A stretch of DNA of 64,000 bases from Tropicimonas sediminicola (GTDB taxonomy: Bacteria > Pseudomonadota > Alphaproteobacteria > Rhodobacterales > Rhodobacteraceae), in NCBI RefSeq assembly GCF_900188335.1, contig NZ_FZOY01000002.1:558001-622000 (forward strand), in the 5' to 3' direction. Every line of letters begins with the position of its first letter. Position 1 is the first letter of the stretch. Below the pieces are notes generated by a model, which saw only the letters and a program-made list of their open reading frames with translations, was not told the origin of the DNA and ran no database searches. Shown in pieces: positions 20,384 through 28,724 of this stretch. A program made the translations under genes and the position numbers.

Positions 20384-20404
20384 GGGGGGGCACATGGCCC
20401 CCCC
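20384..20404 (-). terminator. GC-only hairpin between pflB and pflA
   Basis: On the + strand GGGGGGGC (20384-20391) pairs with GCCCCCCC (20397-20404) over a five-base loop, within a run of nine G. It lies 7 bases beyond the pflB stop, with no U-run on the message strand. I read it as a transcript-end or partial-termination structure that would favour pflB message over pflA. Confidence 0.5.
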
Positions 20405-20410
20405 TCCCCG

Positions 20411-22666
20411 TTACATCTTGTTATGGAACGTCCGGCCGATCACGTCGAGCTGTTGCTCGCGGGTCAGCTTGACGAAGTTCACCGCGTAGCCGGAGACGCG
20501 CACCGTGAGCTGCGGGTGTTCCTCGGGGTGGTCCATCGCGTGCATCAGCGTTTCACGGCTGAGCATGTTGACGTTCACGTGGAAGCCGCCGGCATCGACA
20601 TAGGCGTCGAGGCAGTTGGACAGGTTGCGCACCTGCTCGGCTTCGGTGTGGCCCATCGAGGTCGGCGTGGCCGAGGCCGTCCAGGAGATGCCGTCCTTGG
20701 CGAACTCGTAGGGCAGCTTGGCAACCGAGGCGCCGGCGGCAACGAAGCCGTTCTTGTCGCGGCCGTTCATCGGGTTCGCACCGGGGGCGAAGGGCTCGCC
20801 GGCGGCGCGGCCGTCCGGGGTGGCGCCGGTTTTCTTGCCGTAGACCACGTTGGAGGTGATCGTCAGCACCGACTGCGTCGGCATCGACTTGCGGTAGAAG
20901 TGCGGCTGGGCCTCGACCTTTTCCATGAAGGTCCGGGTCAGCCAGACGGCGATGTCGTCCACGCTGTCGTCGTTGTTGCCGAAGGCCGGGTATTCGCCCT
21001 CGATCCGGTAGTCGACGGCCAGGCCCTGCTCGTTGCGCACGACGTGGACCTTCGCGTTCTTGATTGCCGAGAGCGAGTCCGCCGCGATCGAGAGGCCGGC
21101 GATGCCGCAGGCCATGGTCCGCAGGATGTCGCGGTCGTGCAGCGCCATCTCGATCCGCTCGTAGGCGTATCTGTCGTGCATGTAGTGAATGCAGTTCAGC
21201 GCCTTGACATAGGTCTTGGCCAGCCAGTCCATCGTCTTGTCGAACTTGGCCACCACCTCGTCATATTCGAGCACATCGCCGGTGATCGGCTCGAAGCCGG
21301 CCGCGATGAGCTTGCCCGACTTCTCGTCCACGCCGCCGTTGATCGCGTAGAGCAGCGCCTTGGCAAGGTTGGCGCGGGCCCCGAAGAACTGCATCTGCTT
21401 GCCGATGGCCATGGCCGAGACACAGCAGGCGATGCCGTAGTCGTCGCCCCATTTCGGGCGCATCAGGTCGTCGTTCTCGTACTGGATGGCGGAGGTGTCC
21501 TTGGAGACCTTGGCGCAGAAATCCTTGAAGCCGCGCGGCAGGCTGGAGGACCAGAGCACCGTCAGGTTCGGCTCGGGTGCCGGGCCGAGGTTGTAGAGCG
21601 TGTGCAGGATCCGCATGGAGTTCTTGGTCACCAGCGTGCGGCCGTCAAGGCCCATGCCGCCGATCGCCTCGGTCACCCAGGTCGGGTCGCCGGAGAACAG
21701 CTCGTCGTATTCCGGCGTGCGCAGGAAGCGGATGATGCGCAGCTTCATGACCATGTCGTCGATCATTTCCTGCGCTTCGCTCTCGGTCAGCGTACCGCGG
21801 GCAAAATCGCGCTCGATGTAGATGTCGAGGAAGGTCGAGACCCGGCCGATCGACATCGCGGCGCCGTTCTGCTCCTTCACCGCGGCGAGGTAGCCGAGGT
21901 AGGTGAACTGGATCGCCTCGCGGGCCGTGGCGGCCGGCCTCGACATGTCCACACCGTATTTCAGGCCCATCTCGCGCAGTTCCTCGAGCGCACGGTACTG
22001 CTCGCTCAGTTCTTCGCGCAGGCGCAGCGTCTCGTGGTCGAAGACGGCGTCGTCGAGTTCGCGATGCTCGCGCTTCTTGTCTTCCTTCAGGAAGTCGAGG
22101 CCGTAGAGCGCGACCCGGCGGTAGTCGCCGATGATCCGGCCGCGGCCATAGGCATCCGGCAGGCCGGTGATGACGCCGGACTTGCGGCAGGCGATGATGT
22201 CGGGGGAATAGACGTCGAAGACGCCCTGGTTATGGCTCTTGCGGTACTTGGTCCAGATCTCGTGGACCATCTCGTCCGGCTTGAAGCCATAGGCCTCGAG
22301 GCCGTTCTCGACCATCCGCAGGCCGCCGTTCGGCATGATCGCCCGCTTCAGCGGCGCATCGGTCTGCAGCCCGACGATGATCTCCAGATCCTTGTCGATG
22401 TAGCCGGCGTCATGGGCCGTGATCGTGGAAGGGCGGTCGGCCGAGACATCGAGGACACCGGCGGCGCGTTCCTTCTTGAGCAGCTCCCCGAGCTGACCCC
22501 AGAGCTTCTCGGTCCGTTCGGTCGGGCCGGCAAGGAAGCTGTAGTCGCCCTCGTAGGGGGTGTAGTTCTCCTGGATGAACCCACGCACATCCACCGCCTG
22601 GCGCCATGCGCCGTCGGAAAACCCGTCCCAGGGTTCGGAAGTGGTGGTGGATGAATGTGCGTTCAT
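20411..22666 (-). CDS. pflB: formate C-acetyltransferase (pyruvate formate-lyase)
   Basis: The 751-residue glycyl-radical enzyme splits pyruvate with CoA into acetyl-CoA and formate. The catalytic cysteine pair C414-C415 is in [13 protein letters not shown], and the radical glycine G726 is in [12 protein letters not shown] near the C-terminus, as in E. coli PflB. Length is close to the usual 760. The ATG at 22666 has a perfect GGAGG site (22671-22676). It is the first gene of the leftward pflB-pflA-focA group, with a long non-coding control region upstream. PFL is uncommon in this bacterial group and implies fermentative or microaerobic pyruvate use. Confidence 0.97.
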   Translation of the reverse strand: MNAHSSTTTSEPWDGFSDGAWRQAVDVRGFIQENYTPYEGDYSFLAGPTERTEKLWGQLGELLKKERAAGVLDVSADRPSTITAHDAGYIDKDLEIIVGLQTDAPLKRAIMPNGGLRMVENGLEAYGFKPDEMVHEIWTKYRKSHNQGVFDVYSPDIIACRKSGVITGLPDAYGRGRIIGDYRRVALYGLDFLKEDKKREHRELDDAVFDHETLRLREELSEQYRALEELREMGLKYGVDMSRPAATAREAIQFTYLGYLAAVKEQNGAAMSIGRVSTFLDIYIERDFARGTLTESEAQEMIDDMVMKLRIIRFLRTPEYDELFSGDPTWVTEAIGGMGLDGRTLVTKNSMRILHTLYNLGPAPEPNLTVLWSSSLPRGFKDFCAKVSKDTSAIQYENDDLMRPKWGDDYGIACCVSAMAIGKQMQFFGARANLAKALLYAINGGVDEKSGKLIAAGFEPITGDVLEYDEVVAKFDKTMDWLAKTYVKALNCIHYMHDRYAYERIEMALHDRDILRTMACGIAGLSIAADSLSAIKNAKVHVVRNEQGLAVDYRIEGEYPAFGNNDDSVDDIAVWLTRTFMEKVEAQPHFYRKSMPTQSVLTITSNVVYGKKTGATPDGRAAGEPFAPGANPMNGRDKNGFVAAGASVAKLPYEFAKDGISWTASATPTSMGHTEAEQVRNLSNCLDAYVDAGGFHVNVNMLSRETLMHAMDHPEEHPQLTVRVSGYAVNFVKLTREQQLDVIGRTFHNKM

Positions 22667-22826
22667 GGTCGCCTCCTGGCGTTACATTTCGAGCGGACAG
22701 CAATCACTGGTCCGCGACATTGTCTCGGTCTGCGTGGTCGGCCTTGGTGGAGGCCTGCCGGGGAGGTATTTCAAAGGCGTCTTCCCGGCCCGGTCGACAA
22801 CGCCACCTTTGCGTCGTCGCTACGCT

Positions 22827-22856
22827 AACATATCGCGTGTACACGATTTCGTTCAA
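22827..22856 (-). promoter_or_regulatory. promoter candidate of pflB with a palindrome in the spacer
   Basis: Reading the minus strand, TTGAAC (complement of 22851-22856) and TATGTT (complement of 22827-22832) are 18 bases apart, each a 4/6 match to sigma-70 hexamers. The spacer contains the perfect 10-base palindrome CGTGTACACG (22836-22845), a position where a repressor would block the promoter. The start site would be near 22820, giving a 5' leader of about 150 bases. Binding protein unknown. Confidence 0.4.
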
Positions 22857-22870
22857 CTGGCGCCGCGTGG

Positions 22871-22911
22871 GTTGCAAAATTCAAATCCGTTATTTTTCAA
22901 TACGTTGCAAA
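22871..22911. repeat. direct repeat GTTGCAAA, two copies 33 bases apart
   Basis: GTTGCAAA occurs at 22871-22878 and 22904-22911, three helical turns apart, at about -54 and -87 of the inferred pflB start site. The spacing places both copies on the same face of the helix, which would suit an activator of the pfl promoter. The two copies and their spacing are seen; the role is inferred. Confidence 0.4.
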
Positions 22912-23431
22912 GGGGGTCAGGACGGCAATGCGCGCCGCGCATGGAATCGCACGGGTTACCACCTTTCGGATTCTGCCCCGCAGCATTCCAATTATTTCGC
23001 GGCGACAGATTGGGAAACGCGGGAGACAGCAGGCGCAACAATAGATCGCCGCGGGACACGTGCGACCACTGTCCGTGCGACTCTGCCGGCGCGGAAAATC
23101 GTGGAATGACATGGCGATGGCGGGTGTTGACCTATGCGTGATGCGCTGACGTGCCCTGCGTGAGCAACAATGCCTCGGTTCAGGTCGTCCGAACGCCGGC
23201 CCGTCGGCGCCGACGCTCTCCCCGGGCCTCGGTCCCCTGCGGAGACGGCGGCCCAGCGGCGCGCGGGTGCGCGCTCCAGGATCGGAAAAGCTGGCATCAA
23301 TCGCTTTGGGCATAATACCGGAAGCGTACTATAGATCGCCGCGATCGCCTAACGGGATCATCGCACGATCTCGCCGGTGAGCGGGGGGCGGGCAACCGCT
23401 TGCGCGCGCTTTCCGGGACAAGGAGGCTGGC

Positions 23432-24091
23432 CTAGCCGGACCGCACCCCGAGGTCCTGAAAGACGAGATGGGTCCCCTCCCCTCCGATGTGCCGCAAGGC
23501 GCCGTACGGGATCTCGCGTCCTCCGTCTGGCCCGGCGCCATTCGCCTCCAGCACGATGGCCAGGATACGGCGGCTGTCGGGATCAAACTCCAGGTCCTGC
23601 ACCCGGCCCAGTTCGCCCGACGCGTCGAACGCGGGAAGGCCGAACCAGGCGCTCGCCCGCTGCATGTCCCGGGAGATCTGCGGCCCGCGTCCGTCCGACG
23701 CTATCGATGCCTCTTCCCGCTCCTGCAACGCGCGGATCTGCTCGTACATCAGGATCGGGGAGACCGTACTCCCGAACGGGCCGACGATGACGGGCGGCCA
23801 TTTCAGAAGGTCGATACCCTCGGCCTCTTTCGCCCCGCCCCAACGCGGCGCCGCCTCGAGCGCCTCCTCGCTGAGCGACAGCCTCCAGCGATCGTCGCCC
23901 TCGGCGCCTTCAGGCGGCATCAGGAGTTCGCTGGAGACGAGCACCCTGTCCGTGCTCAACCAGCCGCCGACATCGACCAGCACATGTGTCAGGCAACCGT
24001 CCTCGACGCGAAAGAACGCATCGCTGAACGTGCCCTCCCGATCACCGGCGCGAAGCCGACTGCCATGCAGGTTTCGCAGGGATTGAAGCAT
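23432..24091 (-). CDS. PRC-barrel domain protein, probable stress protein
   Basis: The 219-residue protein appears to contain two PRC-barrel units. The first, near residues 8-55, includes HGSRLRAGDREGTFSDAFF and VLVDVGGWLSTDRVLV; the second, near 150-215, includes RVQDLEFDPDSRRILAIVLEA and EIPYGALRHI. No signal peptide or membrane segment is visible, so it is likely cytoplasmic. PRC barrels bind proteins or RNA and are frequent in stress-induced alphaproteobacterial proteins; the exact role is unknown. I use the ATG at 24091, which has a GGGAGG site (24096-24101); the frame is open further up to 24217 but without family features. An EcfG-type promoter lies just upstream. Confidence 0.8.
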   Translation of the reverse strand: MLQSLRNLHGSRLRAGDREGTFSDAFFRVEDGCLTHVLVDVGGWLSTDRVLVSSELLMPPEGAEGDDRWRLSLSEEALEAAPRWGGAKEAEGIDLLKWPPVIVGPFGSTVSPILMYEQIRALQEREEASIASDGRGPQISRDMQRASAWFGLPAFDASGELGRVQDLEFDPDSRRILAIVLEANGAGPDGGREIPYGALRHIGGEGTHLVFQDLGVRSG

Positions 24092-24128
24092 CCGGACCTC
24101 CCTTCGCAGATGTAGCTCTGCATAAGGA

Positions 24129-24154
24129 CAACGCAGCTCCGCCCCAATGGTTCC
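24129..24154 (-). promoter_or_regulatory. EcfG-type (general stress sigma factor) promoter
   Basis: On the minus strand GGAAC (complement of 24150-24154) is followed after exactly 16 bases by CGTTG (complement of 24129-24133), the consensus of alphaproteobacterial EcfG/SigT promoters. Transcription would start about 30 bases before the PRC-barrel gene that begins at 24091. The same arrangement occurs before the second PRC-barrel gene. Confidence 0.6.
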
Positions 24155-24231
24155 TGACGGTCGCCGTTGATCCCCGGCTTCCCGGCATGTCAGACTGGCC
24201 GGCGACGGTCCCGGCAACCTGGAGGCACATC

Positions 24232-24492
24232 ATGTCCGAACTTTCCGATCCCGTCCTCGAAGGCCGACTCATCGCCTTGCGCCATATCCTGTGCCTGCTC
24301 GCCTCCGGCCATGCGGGCGCGGATCTGCTTGCAGCGCTCGACACAGTCGTGCAGGACGGTCAGGAAGACCCCGGGGCGTCGGCCGAGGATGCCGTGGACG
24401 CCATCGCCTTCGCGATCCGCCAGGCCAAGGCCGACGAGGAACGCGCCTTCCGGAACCTGCTCGAGATCGCCCTCCAGTCTGGCAAGGGCTGA
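24232..24492 (+). CDS. small hypothetical protein
   Basis: I do not recognise this 86-residue protein. It is acidic and appears mostly helical, with a hydrophobic N-terminal half (LIALRHILCLLASG) and a charged second half ending in FRNLLEIALQSGKG. The ATG at 24232 has a perfect GGAGG site at 24221-24225, which is the main support for its being a gene; an upstream in-frame ATG at 24187 lacks one. It is divergent from the PRC-barrel gene and runs tail-to-tail towards exoD, with stops only a few bases apart. Membership of a stress island suggests, but does not show, a stress role. Confidence 0.6.
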   Translation: MSELSDPVLEGRLIALRHILCLLASGHAGADLLAALDTVVQDGQEDPGASAEDAVDAIAFAIRQAKADEERAFRNLLEIALQSGKG

Positions 24493-24497
24493 CGGGG

Positions 24498-25112
24498 TCA
24501 CAGCATTCCGAAGGCCGTCAGCGGCAACACGAGCGCGCCGCCCATGGCCACGATGCCCATCAGCGCGAAGAGCCCGTCGCGGGTCATCAGAGATGTCGAG
24601 AAAAGGAGCACGGCCGCGCCGAGGATGGAGGAGGAGAACGGCACCACTTCCAGGAACGGCATGCAGAGCCCGCTGACGAGGCACAACGCCTGCAACCATT
24701 TGCGCATCGGCCACCGCGTCAGCGGGGACAGGCGCTTGCGGGAATGACCGTCCAGCCAGTCTGCCATCCGGTGCACCCATTTCATCGCCCCCTGGGCTTT
24801 CTCGCCGTCGATCTCCCGGCGCTTGAGGAATTCGGGGAGCCAGAGTTGGTCGCGTCCGAGCAGCATCTGGCCGGCCACGATCGCGATTGTCAGCCCGCAG
24901 GCCGAGGAGAACAGGGGAATGCCGCTCAGCGGGGTCACGACGAGGATGGCCGGGATCATCACCATTGGCAGGAAGGACTGCGCACCGAAGGCGTCCGCGA
25001 TGTCGCCCAGAGAGACGCAGTCCTCGTCCGCGAAGTCCGACAGCTTCTCCACGATGCTGCGCACCGGGCGCTCCGGATCGGTCCCCTGATCTATCGTCGT
25101 GCTGCCTTGCAT
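24498..25112 (-). CDS. ExoD-family membrane protein
   Basis: The 204-residue protein matches the exopolysaccharide-synthesis ExoD family: a soluble N-terminus with VSLGDIADAFG, then FLPMVMIPAILVVTPLSGIPLFSS and LLGRDQLWLPEFL, followed by further hydrophobic segments (ILGAAVLLFSTSLMTRDGLFALMG). About four membrane helices are visible. ExoD was first linked to exopolysaccharide production and alkali tolerance in Sinorhizobium; its biochemical activity is not known. I chose the ATG at 25112; the frame is open far upstream but with no family match. It follows a small membrane protein gene by 38 bases and is probably co-transcribed with it. Confidence 0.85.
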   Translation of the reverse strand: MQGSTTIDQGTDPERPVRSIVEKLSDFADEDCVSLGDIADAFGAQSFLPMVMIPAILVVTPLSGIPLFSSACGLTIAIVAGQMLLGRDQLWLPEFLKRREIDGEKAQGAMKWVHRMADWLDGHSRKRLSPLTRWPMRKWLQALCLVSGLCMPFLEVVPFSSSILGAAVLLFSTSLMTRDGLFALMGIVAMGGALVLPLTAFGML

Positions 25113-25150
25113 CGAACGTCTCTCGTCACTTCTGGCTGAAACGCCGTGGG

Positions 25151-25513
25151 TCAAATGGTGACGGCGATGAACACCACCCCGGCCAGCAGCGTTGCGCCCA
25201 CGGCCAGGTACGCCGCCACCCAGCTCGGGCTTGGCGTGGACGATATTTCGTCGGGGCCGGCAACGGATGGCGCGCGGGAGGGCATCTCCGCCACGCTGTC
25301 CTCGGCCGGTTTCGGACGTGCCATCTGCACATCGCTCGCGGCGTCCAGCGGCAGACGGATGCGGCCTCTTTGCCGCCGTCCCTCCCGCTCCTGTGCGGGT
25401 TCGAAATCGACGACGGCCCGGCTGTCCGAATAGACGTGGATCACCTTGGGAGCGGCGCTCGGGGCCCGCACGCCCGTCTCTGCCCGAAGTCCGAAATCTG
25501 AATTGAGCTGCAT
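25151..25513 (-). CDS. hypothetical protein with one C-terminal membrane helix
   Basis: I do not recognise this 120-residue protein. The first 95 residues are polar and proline- and arginine-rich (VIHVYSDSRAVVDFEP, RRQRGRIRLPLDAA), and the last 22 (VAAYLAVGATLLAGVVFIAV) form a single membrane helix ending almost at the C-terminus, a tail-anchor-like layout. The ATG has a strong GGAGG site. It precedes exoD by 38 bases on the same strand, suggesting the pair acts together at the membrane. Confidence 0.65.
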   Translation of the reverse strand: MQLNSDFGLRAETGVRAPSAAPKVIHVYSDSRAVVDFEPAQEREGRRQRGRIRLPLDAASDVQMARPKPAEDSVAEMPSRAPSVAGPDEISSTPSPSWVAAYLAVGATLLAGVVFIAVTI

Positions 25514-25611
25514 CGCATCCTCCTGCCGGAATCAATCTGCGTGTAATCTGCTTTGGTGGCACGGTGGCCAAGTCCCGGCCCTGTCCGCACGATGGCGACA
25601 AGCGAGGGAAA

Positions 25612-25670
25612 GGTCCGGTGGCCTATCGCCACCGGACCCGCGATGCCGCAGCGCGGAGCGCGGCATCGCG
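25612..25670 (-). terminator. two tandem perfect hairpins after a PRC-barrel gene
   Basis: The first structure met by the leftward transcript pairs CGCGATGCCGC (25639-25649) with GCGGCATCGCG (25660-25670). The second, directly adjoining, pairs GGTCCGGTGGC (25612-25622) with GCCACCGGACC (25628-25638). Both stems are 11 base pairs without mismatch. Only a short T-rich stretch follows. They lie 15 bases past the stop of the gene ending at 25685. Confidence 0.65.
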
Positions 25671-25684
25671 AACGTTCATGGAGA

Positions 25685-26647
25685 TCAGCTCTCCCAGGCG
25701 TCCATGGACTCGAGCTCTTCCTCGGTGCTGTTGATCCGCACCACCTGGTCGGCCAGGCCATCGTTCTCCTCGACCTGGATCTCGGCGAACGGGATCGCGA
25801 CCGGCTTCTCGCCAATGCCGAGGAAGCCGCCGACTTCCACGATCAGGTTCTCGATCTTGCCGTCTTCGGCCAGAACGATCTCGGACACCTCGCCGACGCG
25901 CTCGCCGTCGCTGCCGATCACCGGCATGCCCTGCAGCTCCTCCGAGGTCAGCGGGGAGTCCGCAGCATCAGCCATCAACGGATCCGCATCATCGGACATC
26001 GCGCTTTCGTCGCTCGTGGCTTCGGCCTGCTCGGGCTCGTACATCTCGCCGGTGTCGTTCGCCATCAGCGCCGTCTCACGCTGCGCGGTCCAGGAGCTGT
26101 AGCCGCTCTCTTCCAGCACGGTCTGGTCGTAGTCACGCTCCATCTCCAGCTTGGAACGGTCGCCGGTGTAGACGACGAAGAACGAGTCCTCGCTGTCGGC
26201 TTCCGTCACGAACTCCAGCGAGTCCATCCCGGTCTGGACGTTCTTCTCGCCCATGCCGAGGAAACCGCCGACATCCAGCGCGACCGAGTCGATCTCGCGC
26301 TCGGGCGACAGGATCACGTCGCCAACCTCGCCGATCTGCTCCCACTCGGCCGGCACGTCCTCGAGGCTCGTGGCGATATCGGCGCCGACTTCGGCGTCGG
26401 AGCGGATGTAGACGCTGTGGCCGATCAGATCCGACGCCGGGATCGACATGTCACCGGCAAGGGTGGACGGCTCTTCGGACATCATGTCGCCGGACTGCGC
26501 AGTCTGACCGTCAAGCACGGGGGTCTGGTTCATCGTGTCGGCGGGCTGGCTCGCCTCGCCGGTTTCACCGACCGTGGTCTGCGCCTGGGAATAGGTCGGC
26601 AGGGTCAGCAGAAGGACGGTCGCGGTCGTAGTGAAAAAGCGGGTCAT
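25685..26647 (-). CDS. exported PRC-barrel protein, probable envelope stress protein
   Basis: The 320-residue protein begins with a signal peptide (FFTTTATVLLLTLPTYSQA). It has two PRC-barrel units with near-repeated endings: one around residues 80-140 (EVGDVILSPEREIDSVALDV, then GGFLGMGEK) and one around 250-310 (RVGEVSEIVLAEDGKIENLI, then GGFLGIGEKPVAIPF). A very acidic linker of about 60 residues, rich in Asp, Glu, Ser and Ala, separates them. The acidic composition suggests a periplasmic protein adapted to salt. The ATG has an AAGGAGA site. An EcfG-type promoter lies about 60 bases upstream and paired hairpins end the transcript. Function unknown beyond likely stress induction. Confidence 0.85.
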   Translation of the reverse strand: MTRFFTTTATVLLLTLPTYSQAQTTVGETGEASQPADTMNQTPVLDGQTAQSGDMMSEEPSTLAGDMSIPASDLIGHSVYIRSDAEVGADIATSLEDVPAEWEQIGEVGDVILSPEREIDSVALDVGGFLGMGEKNVQTGMDSLEFVTEADSEDSFFVVYTGDRSKLEMERDYDQTVLEESGYSSWTAQRETALMANDTGEMYEPEQAEATSDESAMSDDADPLMADAADSPLTSEELQGMPVIGSDGERVGEVSEIVLAEDGKIENLIVEVGGFLGIGEKPVAIPFAEIQVEENDGLADQVVRINSTEEELESMDAWES

Positions 26648-26708
26648 CGAATGTCTCCTTTCACATGCTTCGCAAGCGGCGCTTCGGTGCCGTTTGCATC
26701 TGTACGAA

Positions 26709-26734
26709 CAACGACGACACCCCCGGGGAGTTCC
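26709..26734 (-). promoter_or_regulatory. EcfG-type (general stress sigma factor) promoter
   Basis: On the minus strand GGAAC (complement of 26730-26734) is separated by 16 bases from CGTTG (complement of 26709-26713), identical in layout to the element at 24129-24154. It would start transcription about 55 bases before the exported PRC-barrel gene. Confidence 0.65.
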
Positions 26735-26866
26735 TTTGGGGGGATGCAAAATTCTCGAATAATTTCGGGAACCAAACGGGCGCGGATGCGTTGCGCGGCG
26801 CCCTCTCGACATCGCGCTGGAGCACGGAACGCCCGCCGCGCGTCCTTCCTCGTTTGAGACGGAGAC

Positions 26867-28648
26867 CTACAGCGGCCAGACCAGCAGAATCATCGGCACC
26901 GCGATTACCACGACGAGGATCTCCAGCGGCAATCCCATGCGCCAGTAGTCGCCAAAGGCGTAGCCGCCCGGCCCGAGGATCAGCGTGTTGTTCTTGTGGC
27001 CGATCGGCGTGAGAAACGCGCAGGACGCAGCGATCGCGACCGCCATCAGGAAGGGATCGGGGCTGACGCCGAGGCTCTGGGCCATCTGGATCGCCACGGG
27101 TGCGGCGACCACGGCCGTGGCGGTGTTGTTGAGCACGTCGGACAGGGTCATCGTGACGGCCATCAGCAGCGCCAGCAGTGCCCAGGCCGGCCAGCCCGCC
27201 CCCAGATCGACGAGCGCATTGGCAATCAGCGCCGTGCCCCCGGCGGCATCGAGCGCCGCACCGAGCGGGATCATCGACCCCAGCAGCACGATCACCGGCC
27301 ACTCGATCCGGTCGTAGAGTTCCGAGATCGGCAGAACGCCGGTCAGCACATAGGCGATCACGACGATGCCGAGCGCCACCGGCAGGTAGATCAGCCCCAG
27401 CGAGGCGGCCGCCACAGCCAGGGCGAAGATCCCGGTCGCCGTCCAGACCTTGCGCTGGTCCGTGACCACGAGGCCGCGGTCGGCCAGCGGCAGCACGCGG
27501 AGCCAGTCCGTCACCGATTCCTCGTCGCCCTCCGGCATCAGAAGCAGCAGGATGTCGCCCGGCCGCACGACAGTCGTGCGCACCTCCCTCGTGATCCGCT
27601 GCCCGCCGCGCGATATCCCCAGAAGCACGGTGCGGTGGTGCAGGGCGAGCCCAACCTGCCGGGCCGACTTGCCGACGATCCGCGCCCGGTCCGTCACCAC
27701 CGCCTCCACGATCGACAGGCCCTCCCCGGCAATGCCGGTCACCTCCTGCTCGTCGCCGTCGAGGAACTCCAGACCGGTCGCGGCGCGGAACTCGTCCAGT
27801 GCCTCGGGCCGGGCCTCCAGCACGAGCGCGTCGCCTGCCTGCAGGATCGTGTTGCGCTGTGTCCCGTAAAGCCGTTTGCCCTCCCGTGCGAGACCGAGCA
27901 CGGCGACGTCGTTCTTCTCCGCCGCCTCGTAGGTCTCGAACAGGCGTTTGCCGATCAGTTCCGATCCGGCCGGGACCTTGAGTTCGGCGATGTAGTCCTT
28001 CACCCGCTCGCGCGTCTCTGACAAGGCGCCCTCGCCCTCCGCCTTCGGGATCAGCCGCCAGCCGATCAACGCGACGAAGCAGAGCCCCGCCAGCGCCACC
28101 ACCCCGCCCACGGGCGCGAAATCGAACATCGTGAAGCTCTCGCCGAGCTGATCCTCGCGAATGCCGGCGATGATGATGTTGGGGGGCGTGCCGATCAGCG
28201 TGACCATGCCCCCGAGGATCGTGCAGAAGGACAGCGGCATCAGCGAGAGCCGCGCCGCCCGCCCCGCCTTGCGGGCCGTCTGGATGTCCACGGGCATCAG
28301 CAGCGCCAGGGCGGCCACGTTGTTCATGAACGCAGACAGCGCCGCGGCGATCCCGCCCATGAAGGCGATATGCGCCCCGAGGCTTCGGGCGGGATCCACC
28401 AGCGTCCGGGTGATCAGAAAGACCGCCCCCGACCGCTCCAACCCGGCCGAAACCACCAGCACGAGTGCGACGACGAGCGTCGCGGGATGTCCGAAGCCGG
28501 CGAAGGCCGCGTCGGCGGGAACGAGGTCCAGCACGACGGCCACCATGAGCGCGGCAAAGGCAACGATATCGTAGCGCAGCCGCCCCCAGAGCAGCATCGC
28601 AAAGACCGCGCCGAACAGCGCGAAGAGGAGTGTCTGGTCGGCCGTCAT
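26867..28648 (-). CDS. SLC13/DASS-family anion permease with two RCK_C (TrkA-C) domains
   Basis: The 593-residue inner-membrane protein has the split layout of bacterial SLC13 permeases. An N-terminal block of helices contains GGIAAALSAFMNNVAALALL and ILGGMVTLIGTPPNIIIA, the hairpin and SNT-like region of the family. Two cytosolic TrkA-C domains follow at about residues 205-285 and 295-380 (IVGKSARQVGLALHHRTVLLG). A second helix block has DVLNNTATAVVAAP and LTPIGHKNNTLILGPGGYAFGDY. Such proteins move sulfate, dicarboxylates or similar anions with sodium. It lies 76 bases downstream of a SulP transporter on the same strand, which favours an inorganic anion such as sulfate. Substrate not proven by sequence. 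Confidence 0.85.
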   Translation of the reverse strand: MTADQTLLFALFGAVFAMLLWGRLRYDIVAFAALMVAVVLDLVPADAAFAGFGHPATLVVALVLVVSAGLERSGAVFLITRTLVDPARSLGAHIAFMGGIAAALSAFMNNVAALALLMPVDIQTARKAGRAARLSLMPLSFCTILGGMVTLIGTPPNIIIAGIREDQLGESFTMFDFAPVGGVVALAGLCFVALIGWRLIPKAEGEGALSETRERVKDYIAELKVPAGSELIGKRLFETYEAAEKNDVAVLGLAREGKRLYGTQRNTILQAGDALVLEARPEALDEFRAATGLEFLDGDEQEVTGIAGEGLSIVEAVVTDRARIVGKSARQVGLALHHRTVLLGISRGGQRITREVRTTVVRPGDILLLLMPEGDEESVTDWLRVLPLADRGLVVTDQRKVWTATGIFALAVAAASLGLIYLPVALGIVVIAYVLTGVLPISELYDRIEWPVIVLLGSMIPLGAALDAAGGTALIANALVDLGAGWPAWALLALLMAVTMTLSDVLNNTATAVVAAPVAIQMAQSLGVSPDPFLMAVAIAASCAFLTPIGHKNNTLILGPGGYAFGDYWRMGLPLEILVVVIAVPMILLVWPL

Positions 28649-28724
28649 ATCGGCAATCTATCCGCGGGCCGCGGTTCGGTCCATCCCGGGCGGCATTGAT
28701 AAGCCACTCCGGAGACACGGAAAC

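Larger units (their letters stand above)
22667..23431 (-). promoter_or_regulatory. 765-base non-coding region upstream of pflB
   Basis: I find no convincing gene here: the short frames inside are rich in Arg/Pro/Cys with no domain. The part from about 22800 to 23050 is visibly AT-richer than its surroundings, as expected for a control region. It holds a promoter candidate, a palindrome, paired direct repeats and a 13-base repeat, described separately. No TTGAT-N4-ATCAA box for FNR-type regulators was found. Confidence 0.6.

Noticed and set aside
22897-23313. Possible small gene upstream of pflB (minus strand)
   Set aside because: No ribosome site, Arg/Pro/Cys-rich composition without domain, and several competing frames of equal quality. 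The region is better read as non-coding control sequence.
22681-23431. FNR/Dnr-type box for anaerobic control of pflB
   Set aside because: No TTGAT-N4-ATCAA or close variant was found. TTGACCTATGCGTGAT near 23126 looks similar but has wrong spacing and symmetry.
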